A DNA stretch of 64,000 nt from Bacteroidota bacterium. Lineage in GTDB: Bacteria > Bacteroidota > Bacteroidia > Sphingobacteriales > Sphingobacteriaceae. A program made the translations under genes and the position numbers. Shown here one piece after another: positions 32,803-43,038 of this stretch. Below the pieces are notes generated by a model, which searched no databases, had not been told where the DNA came from, and saw only the letters and a list, made by a program, of their open reading frames with translations. The stretch is from positions 62,001-126,000 of the forward strand of contig JAEXHI010000025.1 in the NCBI GenBank assembly GCA_023450085.1. The letters run 5' to 3'. How positions within the stretch are numbered: the first letter of the stretch is position 1; every line of letters begins with the position of its first letter.

Positions 32803-34971
32803 CTATTTCAAAAACACCTTTCTAACGGCTTTATTACCGGCATCAAGGATATAGATATTGCCATCCTTATCCATTGCAATATCCACCATACGGTCGAGTT
32901 TAGCCGTAGTTAATGTGCCATCTGCATAACCTGATGAAGCTTTAAACACTGTTGTTACGCTTCTGGTATTGATATTTAGTTCTCTTATGCCATAATTATA
33001 GCCATCACCAACATATAAAGTATTGGCATCTTTAAAAATGACACCTCCAGATATGGTATTAAACCTGGCATTAGTCCCCACACCATCAAGATATCCAGCA
33101 TCAGGCCAACCTGCGAAATTAATATCCTGTCCACCAGTTATTGCTGCCTTAATTACCGTATGATTACTACCAGTACCTTGATCTGAATAAAAAAGGTTAC
33201 CAGCGGCATCTACTGCCGAACGGGTAGCCGCCCAACTTGGTCCAATAATTCTGTTGGCAGTTCCAGTAATATTTACTTTATACATTCCGCCAAATAGTGC
33301 GTTGTTATTTACGTACAGGTTGCCAGCATTGTCTAAGCTGATCATTCCTGGCGAAAATGTTAGCGCCATAGTGGTAACTTGACCAGAAGCCGTAATTTTC
33401 TTGATATGGTTCCTATTTTTGTCGCTCACAAAAATGGTATTATCCTTATCAATCACAATACCATACGGACTATCAAAATCAACGTTAGTACCATTTGCCT
33501 GCAATACACTTACCGCTCCTGTTGGCGTAACTTTCTTAACCACCTTGTTTTGTGGATCAGCGACATATACATTGCCATTACCATCAACCGCAAGTGCTGT
33601 AGTATATAAACCAAAAGCTGTACTATTTGGTCCGCCAGCTAAGGTGCTCATACCCGCTCTTCTAAACTCTTTTGGAGCGATAGCTTCCTGTCCATTTACC
33701 TGAATTTTAACCTCACCGGTACTTACCGTTGCTGGGGCAGTTAAGGTAATGCTGGTCTCCGTAGCCGATTTTATGGTAGCTAATGCACCATTAAAATAAA
33801 CCTTATTGTCTGCAGCGGTGGTGCTAAATCCTGAACCCCTTACTACAATTTCGGTACCTGCCAAACCATTATCAGGACTAATAGAACTAATTCCCAAGGT
33901 TTGATCTTTAAATTGAGGACCGTTGGTTGCTTGATCGTTTACCACTACGCGTACTACCCCACTTCCTGTTCCACCTGGAATATTTAATTTTAATTCAGTA
34001 GCTGAGGCAGATTTTATCGGTACTTCTACATTGTTGATAAACACCTTATTTTCATCTAACACTGGACTAAATACACTACCTGTAATTGCCATTTCAACAC
34101 CTCTAGGTCCACTTAATGGCGATACGAATTGGATTACTGGGAAGGAAACTACGGTAAATGCCGGTCCAATTGTTTTTTGTCCGTTAATATCAACGGTTAA
34201 AGGTCCAGTACTTACACCATCAGGTGCTATAACTACAATTTTTTCCTTCGTGGCCTCTACTACCGTGGCCAGTTTACCATTAAAATTAACTACGTTACCA
34301 ACTAAAGTTTCTTCAAAACCTTCGCCGTTAATAGTTACTCTGGTATTTTTTCCTCCTGTTAAAGGTTTAATACTGCTAATGGCTTGGTAAGTAAAGTTCT
34401 GCCCTTTTGCTTCTTTGCCATTTATCTTTACGGTGATAGGGCCAAAACCTGCATCAACAGGAACCTCGGCCACAATAATGGTTTCACTAACGCTTACTAC
34501 TAATGCAGGTTTACCATTAATTAATACCTGAACGGGGTTAGCCGTGCTGCCAAATCCTTCACCCGTGATCCTAATCTGCGAACCCGCTGGTCCGTTGGCA
34601 GGTGCTACTTCCCTAACGCTCAAATCCTGATACAAATACTGCCCTACTTCATAAGTTTGGCTATTGTACTTCACAGATAAAGCACCGCTGGTTCCGCCTT
34701 CAGGCATCCTTACTACCAATCTGTTTGATGTAGCACTAATTACTTCCGCGTTTTTACCCGCAACAGTAGCACTATAATTCTCGATGGCCGTTCCAAAACC
34801 TTCGCCTTCTATATTCACTAAAGTTCCCGCGTTTCCACTATTGGGATAATAGCTCGAAATTTTAAAAGCTACCACAGGTTCTTCATTTTTGTCTTTTTTA
34901 CAGCTACTGATCACGATCAGCAACATACTCAGCAGACAAATGCCTAGTTTTTGTTTGATTATCATTTTCAT
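32803..34971 (-). CDS. Surface lipoprotein with five IPT/TIG domains and an NHL-like repeat domain
   Basis: 722 residues. Lipoprotein signal ending VISSC, C24, then KKDKNEEP. Five tandem Ig-like TIG domains occupy about 37-430; each opens like SSYYPNSGNAGTLVNIEGEG, SPxxGxxGxxV.I.G.GF being the recurring pattern, and ends with an VNGQ-type strand. Residues about 440-722 hold repeats such as YVADPQNKVVKKVTPTGAV and IFVSDKNRNHIKKITASGQV, an NHL/SMP-30-like beta-propeller. Such proteins act as extracellular binding scaffolds for glycans or proteins. It is the last clear gene of the locus, 21 bp after the Oar-like receptor. A ligand-binding role with that receptor is inferred. Confidence 0.87.
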   Translation of the reverse strand: MKMIIKQKLGICLLSMLLIVISSCKKDKNEEPVVAFKISSYYPNSGNAGTLVNIEGEGFGTAIENYSATVAGKNAEVISATSNRLVVRMPEGGTSGALSVKYNSQTYEVGQYLYQDLSVREVAPANGPAGSQIRITGEGFGSTANPVQVLINGKPALVVSVSETIIVAEVPVDAGFGPITVKINGKEAKGQNFTYQAISSIKPLTGGKNTRVTINGEGFEETLVGNVVNFNGKLATVVEATKEKIVVIAPDGVSTGPLTVDINGQKTIGPAFTVVSFPVIQFVSPLSGPRGVEMAITGSVFSPVLDENKVFINNVEVPIKSASATELKLNIPGGTGSGVVRVVVNDQATNGPQFKDQTLGISSISPDNGLAGTEIVVRGSGFSTTAADNKVYFNGALATIKSATETSITLTAPATVSTGEVKIQVNGQEAIAPKEFRRAGMSTLAGGPNSTAFGLYTTALAVDGNGNVYVADPQNKVVKKVTPTGAVSVLQANGTNVDFDSPYGIVIDKDNTIFVSDKNRNHIKKITASGQVTTMALTFSPGMISLDNAGNLYVNNNALFGGMYKVNITGTANRIIGPSWAATRSAVDAAGNLFYSDQGTGSNHTVIKAAITGGQDINFAGWPDAGYLDGVGTNARFNTISGGVIFKDANTLYVGDGYNYGIRELNINTRSVTTVFKASSGYADGTLTTAKLDRMVDIAMDKDGNIYILDAGNKAVRKVFLK

Positions 34972-34992
34972 CTGTTTAATCTTGTCTTTTTG

Positions 34993-37900
34993 TTAAAAAC
35001 TATATCTTAAACCAATTTGCATTTGTACCCTTGATCCAAAATAATCGATACTATAAGGCTTACCAGGGTTATTGAATGTAAACACCGGATAATTACCTGC
35101 ATTTTGTTGCGGAGGGAACAATGTTGGCGTTAAACCAATACTGCTGGTAGAGTTAAAGGTATTTGGTGAGAAATATTGGATACCCCAATCTTTATTGATC
35201 AGGTTGGTTAAGTTAATAATGTCAGCACTTAAACTTAACGACTGCTTTTTTGAATTGCTTACAAATATTTCATGTGCCAAATGTAAATCTGCCTGAATGT
35301 TCCAAGGTGTGCGTGCTTGGTTACGCTCGGTAAACATTCCGCGTCTGCTGCTCAGGTATTTATTCCCATCAATAAATTGGTTAAATGCTGCCGCTTGTTG
35401 TTGGGCAGTAGCTGCAGGAATATCCTTAAAATAGCTCACCGCCTCTACTGCCAACGGAACATAAGCTAAACTTACTTGTTGCGACAAACCTTGAATACTG
35501 TTATTTACAATACCGTAACTAAACGGACTTCCTGATTGCGCACTGAAAAACAAACTTGCAGTAGTTTTACCCGCTTTTAACCATTGTTTGGTATAGCTTA
35601 CGCTAGAAACAATACGGCTACGGATATCGAAATTGCTATAGGCTAAACCTGGATTGTTTGGCACCAAAGCTTGGTTCAATTGCCAGTTACTTTCCATGGA
35701 GTTACGTACCCCATTGCTTAAATCCTTTGATCTGCCATAGGTATAAGATGCGGTAAAATTCAACGCAGCTACGGTTTTAGAAATGGTACCGGTTAAACTG
35801 TAACGATATCCTTGATCGGTATTGCTTAATAAGTAGATATTAGAAAAACGTGGATCAACCGTTCCACTGTAAACAGGCTGTTGTTTTTCTTTATCGTATC
35901 CATAATAAAGTGGGTTATCTTTAGTGTTCAATTGCTGGAACAATACATCTTTAATGTTCTTCGTGTACATCCCCTCTACCGTAAAACGCCAGTTGCTAGG
36001 AGTTTCATAATCTACGCCAACACTTGAACGGAAAACCTGTGGCATTACAAAACCATTGTCTACTAAATCTATTTGTGTACGACCACTATTTGGATCATTA
36101 ATTACCGCTCCATTTTGCTGAATAAAGTTTCCTATTCCATTTGGACTAGGTCTAATGGCATCGCTACCAGGCACAAAAGGCTGCTGATCTGCACGCTGAT
36201 CAAATGCACCAAAATTATTTCCGGTGTTGTAATAAGCATAGGCCAACCAAGCAAAAGGAATTCTACCGGTAAACAAACCAACCCCTCCACGAACAATCAG
36301 TTTTTGATCGCCCAATACATCATAACGGAAACCCAAACGTGGCGAAAGCTGTACTTTGTTCAAGAACTTGTTTTCGATACGGTTAAGTGGCGTATAAGTA
36401 TAAGTGGTGCCAAAATTAGGGTCTGCTAAAATATCCTGAACTTTGGTACTTAAGGTAGGCATAGTAGGCAAATGAGCAAAATCAGCTCTTAAGCCTGGAG
36501 TTACTTTTAATTTATCGCTCACACGGATTTCATCCTGAACGTATAAACTATACATATTCACGTTAAAATCGGCAGCGGGGTTGTTCAACAGATAATCTCT
36601 GCTGTTATTGGTATAGTTGTAAGTACCTCTTACACGATAAGGATTGTTGGCCACAAAATCTTCGATACTCAAATAATCAACACGACCATTCCAAGCATTG
36701 GCAAAACCATATTTGATATTGTAAAGTTCATTATGCGTACCAAACGTAAATTTATGACGCCCTTTTGTCCAGTTTAGGTTTGCGGTAACTTCCCAAGTTT
36801 GTTGTTTCATGTTAAAGATACTTGCTTCCCTATCTGTACCTAAATAAATGGTACTTCCAGGGGTACGTCCCATAATTTGCACTTGTGGCAATGTTGGATC
36901 GCTCAATGGGTTTCTGCTATCATTTACATGGGTAAAACCAACCAATACATTTCCAGAAAGCTCATTATTGAAACGGCTTTTTAACTCAGCAACGGTACTG
37001 GTCTGGTTATTTTCCTGTTCAAAAGCCATGCTACTGAAACGAAAATCCTGCTGGTCACGGTCCATGTGGGTAGCCTTACTGAAAATGGTATTGTTACGTA
37101 CGGCCAGTTGATGCTTATCATTAATGTTCCAATCAAGCCTGTTAAAGAATTTCTTTGATTTGCTAGAATTGGTGTAAACACCTGCGGTACCTACATTGAA
37201 AATATTGCCATAACGGCTTTCCGCTACGCTTGCAATGTTGTTGGCATCTGCTACGCTTAAAATATGAGCAGTTTCGGCAGTACCTACCAGTAATTGTGTA
37301 GGATCCTGGCGGTGTGTGATTTCTTCGTTGGTGAAAAAGAACAATTTGTTTTTAATGATTGGAAAGCCCAAACGGAAACCCGCTTGATAGTCTTGGAAAT
37401 CATTGTTCATTTTTCCCAAAGTACCTACGCGATCATTTCCTGTAAGCGTTGCATTTCTTCCGAAACCATATACCGAACCGCTTACACTATTGGTACCACT
37501 ACGGGTAACTGCATTCACAGAACCACCCGTAAAGTTTCCAATCTTCACATCAAAGGGAGCCAAATAAACCTGCATGTCTTCAATCGCATCTAACGATACT
37601 GGGTTGGTACGTGTGCTACTTCCGGTCATGCCCGAGGTACCAGTTTGTCCCCCTAGTGAAGGACTGAAACCAATGGCATCATTATTTATGGCACCATCAA
37701 TGGTGACGTTGTTGTACCTAAAGTTGGCACCTCCGAAACTATTGTCTTTACTTACTTGTGGCGTAGAGCGGGTTACATCCGTTAAGCTTCTGTTAATGGT
37801 AGGCATGTTGCGAACCTGCTCTGCGCTGATGTTTTTCCCTGTACCAAAGTTATCCGCCTTTTGACGGGTAACTGTACCTTTTACCACTACCGTACTGAGT

Positions 37901-38301
37901 TGCTGGGCATTGTCTTGCAGTACAAAATCCAGTTGTTGGCTGCCGCCTAAACGTACAGCAATGTCATCTCGTACTTCACTTTTCATTCCTGTAAGGGATA
38001 CCGTTACCGAATAAGGGGAACCAATGCGAAGGTTGTTTAAGAAATAACGTCCATCTGCATCAGCGGCCACACCATAACGTGTACCCGAAGGGGTATGCAC
38101 CGCCACTACCGTAGCACCTGGAATAGGCTGGCCTTTGGCATCTTTTACCTGCCCGGTAAGTGAACCACTTGTTTCTTGCGCTACTCCTTTAAGTGAAATG
38201 AGGAGTAAAGCAAAGCCACATAAAATCATGATCCCTTGGCGTAAAAAGGCACTAAAATTTAGTGTCGATAGCCGAGGCATCGTATATATATCTTTCTTCA
38301 T
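34993..38301 (-). CDS. TonB-dependent receptor, Oar-like, without STN domain
   Basis: 1102 residues. Signal peptide ends near GVAQE, residue 42. A carboxypeptidase-regulatory domain at about 48-132 (LTGQVKDAKGQPIPGATVVA) is followed by a plug at about 140-265 (VRNMPTINRSLTDVTRSTPQ; FRYNNVTIDG) and a large barrel ending in LRYSF. The plug resembles Oar/OmpA-type TonB receptors of Bacteroidota and Myxococcus. There is no STN domain, so unlike the receptor at 44771 it should transport without signalling. It lies between the FAS1 genes and the TIG/NHL gene with gaps of 30 and 21 bp, so it belongs to the same operon. Confidence 0.9.
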   Translation of the reverse strand: MKKDIYTMPRLSTLNFSAFLRQGIMILCGFALLLISLKGVAQETSGSLTGQVKDAKGQPIPGATVVAVHTPSGTRYGVAADADGRYFLNNLRIGSPYSVTVSLTGMKSEVRDDIAVRLGGSQQLDFVLQDNAQQLSTVVVKGTVTRQKADNFGTGKNISAEQVRNMPTINRSLTDVTRSTPQVSKDNSFGGANFRYNNVTIDGAINNDAIGFSPSLGGQTGTSGMTGSSTRTNPVSLDAIEDMQVYLAPFDVKIGNFTGGSVNAVTRSGTNSVSGSVYGFGRNATLTGNDRVGTLGKMNNDFQDYQAGFRLGFPIIKNKLFFFTNEEITHRQDPTQLLVGTAETAHILSVADANNIASVAESRYGNIFNVGTAGVYTNSSKSKKFFNRLDWNINDKHQLAVRNNTIFSKATHMDRDQQDFRFSSMAFEQENNQTSTVAELKSRFNNELSGNVLVGFTHVNDSRNPLSDPTLPQVQIMGRTPGSTIYLGTDREASIFNMKQQTWEVTANLNWTKGRHKFTFGTHNELYNIKYGFANAWNGRVDYLSIEDFVANNPYRVRGTYNYTNNSRDYLLNNPAADFNVNMYSLYVQDEIRVSDKLKVTPGLRADFAHLPTMPTLSTKVQDILADPNFGTTYTYTPLNRIENKFLNKVQLSPRLGFRYDVLGDQKLIVRGGVGLFTGRIPFAWLAYAYYNTGNNFGAFDQRADQQPFVPGSDAIRPSPNGIGNFIQQNGAVINDPNSGRTQIDLVDNGFVMPQVFRSSVGVDYETPSNWRFTVEGMYTKNIKDVLFQQLNTKDNPLYYGYDKEKQQPVYSGTVDPRFSNIYLLSNTDQGYRYSLTGTISKTVAALNFTASYTYGRSKDLSNGVRNSMESNWQLNQALVPNNPGLAYSNFDIRSRIVSSVSYTKQWLKAGKTTASLFFSAQSGSPFSYGIVNNSIQGLSQQVSLAYVPLAVEAVSYFKDIPAATAQQQAAAFNQFIDGNKYLSSRRGMFTERNQARTPWNIQADLHLAHEIFVSNSKKQSLSLSADIINLTNLINKDWGIQYFSPNTFNSTSSIGLTPTLFPPQQNAGNYPVFTFNNPGKPYSIDYFGSRVQMQIGLRYSF

Positions 38302-38331
38302 TTGTTTTCTTTTTGAACCGAATAGGATTGA

Positions 38332-39324
38332 TTATTGCGTAATTTTTAGGGTTGCATCAATGATATGCAATACTCCATTTCCTGTTAGGATATCCTGTTT
38401 CTGCAATTTTACATCGGCAGTGTTTCCAATTCCTCTTAAGCTAATGCTATCAAAGGTGGTACTTGAAGACGATGCCCGTTCCAGCTTAATGTTTACAGAA
38501 TTTCCATCAAGCATGGCTTGTACACTAGCGTTTGATGGACCTGCACTCAACACATAATCATAAATGAAACGACGATCTTTTACGATGTGGTAGTTCACCA
38601 ATCGCTTTAGCTCCTCTATGTCGGTTGTATTAATTTGCTGTACACTGGTATATCCCAAAGCTTGCATAGCCGCATTGGTTGGTGCAAAAATGGTGTAAGG
38701 GCCTGCGCCATTAATGGTGGCCAGTACGCCAGACCTGCTCAATGCTTGTGAGAAAAGCGTAATACTTGCTTCGGCAGCAATGGCATCGCCCAAAAGATCA
38801 TGAAGATATGGCGTTAACACTCGGTTAGTTACCTGAATTAAACCATTAGACGAAGGGATGTTTTTAGATAAGACCCTCGCACCGTTTAAAGTTAATACGG
38901 TATCTGTTCCTTTGATCCAGTGGGTGGCATATATTTTACCTCCACGTGAGCGCAGCTCTTGGTTAAACAGAAATGGCAAACGGTTCAGCTCATATTTTCC
39001 GTCAAGAATATGGTAATTGGCAATACGAGAGATAATGGTTGGATTAGCGGTTAATACGCCTACCGGACCATTGTAACCTGCTGCAGAAAATGCGGCATCC
39101 GAAGGAACTAAAGCGGTATAAGGTCCGTTGCCCTGTAAATATTGATCAACCCCGCTTCTCTTGATAGCAGCATTAAAAGCAGAAAGGTTAAAGTTATCTG
39201 CAATTACCAGGTTGATCTTATTGTTATCGAAATCACTTAGCGTTTTTTCTTTGCTACATGACCAACCTAAAACGGCAATCAAAAGCAAGCATAAACTACG
39301 GTAAGCTTTATATATATTTTTCAT
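38332..39324 (-). CDS. Fasciclin (FAS1) domain lipoprotein, first of three by position
   Basis: 330 residues. Lipoprotein signal ending LGWSC, C23, then SKEKTL. Two FAS1 domains: about 45-165 (GPYTALVPSDAAFSAAGY; IANYHILDGKYEL) and about 185-325 (GPYTIFAPTNAAMQALGY; VNYHIVKDRRF; ILTGNGVLHIIDATLK). FAS1 is an extracellular adhesion fold. It is the distal member of a three-gene FAS1 run; the gap to the next FAS1 gene is 3 bp. A surface-exposed, ligand-binding role is inferred from lipidation and context. Confidence 0.88.
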   Translation of the reverse strand: MKNIYKAYRSLCLLLIAVLGWSCSKEKTLSDFDNNKINLVIADNFNLSAFNAAIKRSGVDQYLQGNGPYTALVPSDAAFSAAGYNGPVGVLTANPTIISRIANYHILDGKYELNRLPFLFNQELRSRGGKIYATHWIKGTDTVLTLNGARVLSKNIPSSNGLIQVTNRVLTPYLHDLLGDAIAAEASITLFSQALSRSGVLATINGAGPYTIFAPTNAAMQALGYTSVQQINTTDIEELKRLVNYHIVKDRRFIYDYVLSAGPSNASVQAMLDGNSVNIKLERASSSSTTFDSISLRGIGNTADVKLQKQDILTGNGVLHIIDATLKITQ

Positions 39325-39327
39325 GGT

Positions 39328-40668
39328 TTACTTAAGTTTAAAGCCTTTGGGAAAAAGGAGGTGATCAATGACGTGGATTGGCCCGTTCATGGTATTGATA
39401 TCGGTTTGGGTTACACTAGCCGCAGTGTGCTCGCTACCTTTTACCTTTATTTTTACGGTATTTCCATCAAGTGAAAATTCTAGTGGCATTTTATAACCGT
39501 ACTTGGGCGAAGCAGATCCTCCAATATTCACATAGTACTCGTTAAGTAAGTTAGGCTGCAGATCATTACTAAAAAACACGGTAGCATTAGGAGCTCCCAA
39601 ACCATAACTAGGATCTTTAGTTCCAAACATTCGTCCCCAATCACGATGATAGGTGAATACGCTGTCCATTGGGTAGCTACCAGCAGCTTGAAAAGTGTTG
39701 TCGTCAAAACGTACTCCCTCGCCTCGTTCGTTAAATTTAATGACATCGGCAGCGGTTTGGAAACCTGCTTTACGAAAGGCGTCGTCAGTTGGTGCAAACA
39801 TGGTAGTTACATCTACGTTTTTACCCACAAAACCAGGATACGGTGGTCTGTTTAAGGCCCAACCCATTTCGTAATACTTCCTTTCGGTAGCATAAACAGT
39901 TTTAATTTCCTCAGCATCTGGCTTGTAACCAAAAAAGGGTTCAATGTCACTGGCTATTTTTTCAACATACAGTTCATCGGCTATGCGTTGGGCTTCTAAA
40001 AAAATGGTAAATCTTCCATCTTCTTCTAAAGTCCTCAAAGCCGATTTATGTGCTTTTTCAACGGCTTTATCTATCACATAAAGTGCCCCATCTTTTGCTT
40101 GGGTATAGTTCACCTTACCGGTACTTTTACCATTGATCAACAGCTCATCGTTTTTTAGGGCTATATAATGCCTGTAATAATAAAGGTCATATTGTTGCTG
40201 CCCAGTACCATCGCCTTCATAATATGCCGCGTAAAGCCCAGGTCGGTTAAGCATAGTTTTAACCATACTGCTTTCGTTGCGGCTGGCAAGGCTTTCTTTG
40301 GATAAGTCTCCAATGCTGGTATAAAACATCATTAAACTATCCACCTCGTTTACGGGCATTTGTGCAATTACATTTGCCGTAAGGCCAGCACTTTGCATGG
40401 CAGCATCGCTTAGTGCAAATACCGTGTAAGATACTTTTGCGCCCTTGGCTTTTAGTAAGGCTTTAATGTTACTTTTTTGCCATGCGGTTAAAAAAATCTT
40501 TGCAGAGGATGCCGTTAACAATTCTTCAACTGTTTTTGTAGCATTATTTACATAGGGCACTTGTGCACCTTCTGGATCGGGCATGAACTCTGTTTTTCTA
40601 CAGGCCCCGAAGCCCATCAAAATGATGGCACAACAGCACAAACTAATTATATATTTAATTTTTTTCAT
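39328..40668 (-). CDS. Fasciclin (FAS1) domain lipoprotein, second
   Basis: 446 residues. Lipoprotein signal with cysteines CCC in the core and lipobox GFGAC, C23, then RKTEFM. Two FAS1-like units: an altered N-terminal one (SYTVFALSDAAMQSAGL, about 80-95) and a clearer one (TTMFAPTDDAFRKAGF near 290-305; TMNGPIHVIDHLL at the end). The central section carries a long insert compared with the neighbours (LYYYRHYIALKNDELLINGK), making it the largest of the three. It is 3 bp from the following and 10 bp from the preceding FAS1 gene. Divergence between the three suggests old duplication with specialised roles. Confidence 0.85.
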   Translation of the reverse strand: MKKIKYIISLCCCAIILMGFGACRKTEFMPDPEGAQVPYVNNATKTVEELLTASSAKIFLTAWQKSNIKALLKAKGAKVSYTVFALSDAAMQSAGLTANVIAQMPVNEVDSLMMFYTSIGDLSKESLASRNESSMVKTMLNRPGLYAAYYEGDGTGQQQYDLYYYRHYIALKNDELLINGKSTGKVNYTQAKDGALYVIDKAVEKAHKSALRTLEEDGRFTIFLEAQRIADELYVEKIASDIEPFFGYKPDAEEIKTVYATERKYYEMGWALNRPPYPGFVGKNVDVTTMFAPTDDAFRKAGFQTAADVIKFNERGEGVRFDDNTFQAAGSYPMDSVFTYHRDWGRMFGTKDPSYGLGAPNATVFFSNDLQPNLLNEYYVNIGGSASPKYGYKMPLEFSLDGNTVKIKVKGSEHTAASVTQTDINTMNGPIHVIDHLLFPKGFKLK

Positions 40669-40678
40669 GATGTTTTAT

Positions 40679-41800
40679 CTATTTTTTTAAGGCCTGAGCA
40701 GGGGTTACCAATCCATCCTGCACGTAATGAACTAAGCCGTTACTACACAGGTTATCTACCTTATGATAATAATTAACACTCAGTGTTTTCAAAATTTGAG
40801 GAAATGGAAGACCTCCATCCTTTAGCATTAACTGATAATATAAAGAAGCGCCCGAGTTTTCTGGAAAGGTGACAAACTCCATCTCGTGGTTGTCATCTTT
40901 CAGGGTATAGTTAAAATATCCACCGGAATTAATCAATGTAAAAATTTGGGAGTCGGAGATAAAGAAATGCTTATTGTAAAGGATATAGGCGCCAAAAAGA
41001 CGGCTTCCCACGTACAGATTTTTGTCAAGCAGATCTAAAGAGGCACTGGTGATGCCTACCTTTGCCAAAGCAGCATCGTCGGGAGCAAAAACAGTGAAAG
41101 GCCCATTCCCATTTAACTGCTCCCAGAGATCAAACTTTTTTAATCCTTTTACAAAAACAGAATAATCTTTATGATTGGCCAACCACTGCTGTACGGTTGT
41201 TTTAAAATTAGGTTTCATCACCTTGCTCAGCACATGAAGTGTTCCATTGGATAGGGTCACATCTTTGCGTGAAGCGAAGGCCCCACTAAAATACAACCAG
41301 TTGCCTACCGAAGCACCACTTTGATTGGTTGAGGCCAGAGAGGCATAAAGTTCAGTACCTTCAAGGGTTGCATAACGAACATCAACCCCATTACTTGGGA
41401 TACTGCTTAGCCTTAACAATCGAGGCAGAATATGGTAACCAATCACTTTTTTTAAGGTATCTTGATTGAGTTTATCAAAATCTGATGCATTAAAAATCCC
41501 GATGGCGTTAAATGCGTCATCAGTAGGTGCCAGAACCGTAAAAGGTCCGGGACCATTCAACTGGTCGGCATATCCTGTTTTCAGTAACGCTGCATGAAAT
41601 AGGCGAAGTTCATAGTTGTTCTTCACGAAATCAGTAGCAGCACGTACATTTTCATTGGGTTTTGCAACTTCCAGATCATCATGCTTACATGATGCCAAGA
41701 ATAGCAATGGTAATCCGCAGGCCGCAATGATGACTGTCTTTAAAACAGCCGACCATGCGAAACCTCGGCCGAAAAATATTGTTTGTTTCATCTTCTTCAT
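40679..41800 (-). CDS. Fasciclin (FAS1) domain lipoprotein, third
   Basis: 373 residues. A long N-region and hydrophobic core end at LFLASC, C38, followed by KHDDLE. Two FAS1 domains: about 60-190 (GPFTVLAPTDDAFNAIGI; VIGYHILPRLLRLSS; NGTLHVLSKVMKPN) and about 195-350 (GPFTVFAPDDAALAKVGI; GLVHYVQDGLV at the end). It is the first FAS1 gene to be transcribed and begins 2 bp after the stop of the lipoprotein gene at 41803. FAS1 proteins bind matrix components; the target here is unknown. Confidence 0.87.
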   Translation of the reverse strand: MKKMKQTIFFGRGFAWSAVLKTVIIAACGLPLLFLASCKHDDLEVAKPNENVRAATDFVKNNYELRLFHAALLKTGYADQLNGPGPFTVLAPTDDAFNAIGIFNASDFDKLNQDTLKKVIGYHILPRLLRLSSIPSNGVDVRYATLEGTELYASLASTNQSGASVGNWLYFSGAFASRKDVTLSNGTLHVLSKVMKPNFKTTVQQWLANHKDYSVFVKGLKKFDLWEQLNGNGPFTVFAPDDAALAKVGITSASLDLLDKNLYVGSRLFGAYILYNKHFFISDSQIFTLINSGGYFNYTLKDDNHEMEFVTFPENSGASLYYQLMLKDGGLPFPQILKTLSVNYYHKVDNLCSNGLVHYVQDGLVTPAQALKK

Positions 41801-41802
41801 GA

Positions 41803-43038
41803 TTAATAGATAGGCGGTGCGTATTTCCTTTGAATGGTGGTGAGATAAACCCTGCCGTTAACCACCTCAATGGTATTTACCGTGGCAAAAGTTTTAGGAT
41901 TATTTACCCCTGAGTGTATGTTCACATTCAAATTAGGCAAGTAGGCATTACTTACGTTGGTGGTTAGCCTAACCTTTCCGTTCAGCAAGCAATTTACCGT
42001 AGCCCAATTTGATCCTGTTTCGGTTTCACTACCAAAAAAAGGATTGTTGGTAATGTCCATTCCAGGTACAAAGAAATCAAAGCGTTGCCAAACATTGGTG
42101 ATGATACCATTGGCCTTACCACTTGCCCATAGCGGAAAACTTACGTAGGGACTTACCGCATTAGAAGAGGTATTGAGTTTAACATTTGCTAAATATTTAC
42201 CCTTAAACCCTGGTACTGTAGGGGCTAAATGACTAAGATCTGCCTGATCTTCGTACAAACTGAGGTATATGTTCATTTCATCCTTGATCCCGCCTTTAAA
42301 AGTACCCAGTTCCGAACTTTGGTCTTTTAAAGAAGCATCAGCTTGCCAAAAACCTTTGGCACTCATGTTATAAAAGTTCACGTAAACCAATGAATCAGAA
42401 AGGGAAAGCTTATGAAAATTTTCCTGTCTTAACAATACGCCTGTTTTTTTGGTTACAAAATCCTTTTGCAACAAGTGTAGGGTATACACTTCCTTACTGG
42501 TCAAATTAATAGTGGTATCAATAAGAATATCTTTTTTCAATGCTTCTTCCAATTGGAAAAAAGGGATGGTGTTTTTAGGCCTATAAGCAAATACGATCCT
42601 TACCTTGCCTGATGGCACCTGCGCCCAGCTACTCAAATCAAATCCGTTTAAGATGGGGCCTACCAACACATTTTCCTTACCAGGATACTCAGGATTGTTT
42701 ACCGAAGTACTGCTCCCAACGTGCGAAGGATATGGCGGTGCATAAGTATCACGTTTGTCCAAATAATCCCCCACAATCTGTGCTCCTGTAAATTTCCCAC
42801 TCGCATCGGTAACGGGATTGATCATCATACAGAAAAAAGGAACTTTTTCATCTTTTCCGTCTAAAGTTTGCACGTAATTTAAATTATTGAACACTCGCAA
42901 ATAAGCTGGTTCTTCTATTTTAGTGTAGTCTACTTTACTACATCCAGTGGCAAACATTAAACCTATTACTGCCATGATTAACAGCAGCATGGTTAATAGT
43001 TTGCTGGAATGCGTTTTATTTAAAAAATACTGTTCCAT
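41803..43038 (-). CDS. Hypothetical lipoprotein of the fasciclin locus
   Basis: 411 residues. Lipoprotein signal ending MFATGC, C33, then SKVDYTKIEE. The mature part is beta-rich; AYLRVFNNLNYVQTLDG near the start resembles the opening strand of DUF4397 domains, but I cannot confirm membership. FVTKKTGVLLRQENFHKLSL in the middle and NTIEVVNGRVYLTTIQRKY at the end are distinctive but unknown. Its start overlaps the stop of the upstream gene in TAATG, so translation is coupled. It probably forms part of the surface complex with the STN receptor. Confidence 0.78.
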   Translation of the reverse strand: MEQYFLNKTHSSKLLTMLLLIMAVIGLMFATGCSKVDYTKIEEPAYLRVFNNLNYVQTLDGKDEKVPFFCMMINPVTDASGKFTGAQIVGDYLDKRDTYAPPYPSHVGSSTSVNNPEYPGKENVLVGPILNGFDLSSWAQVPSGKVRIVFAYRPKNTIPFFQLEEALKKDILIDTTINLTSKEVYTLHLLQKDFVTKKTGVLLRQENFHKLSLSDSLVYVNFYNMSAKGFWQADASLKDQSSELGTFKGGIKDEMNIYLSLYEDQADLSHLAPTVPGFKGKYLANVKLNTSSNAVSPYVSFPLWASGKANGIITNVWQRFDFFVPGMDITNNPFFGSETETGSNWATVNCLLNGKVRLTTNVSNAYLPNLNVNIHSGVNNPKTFATVNTIEVVNGRVYLTTIQRKYAPPIY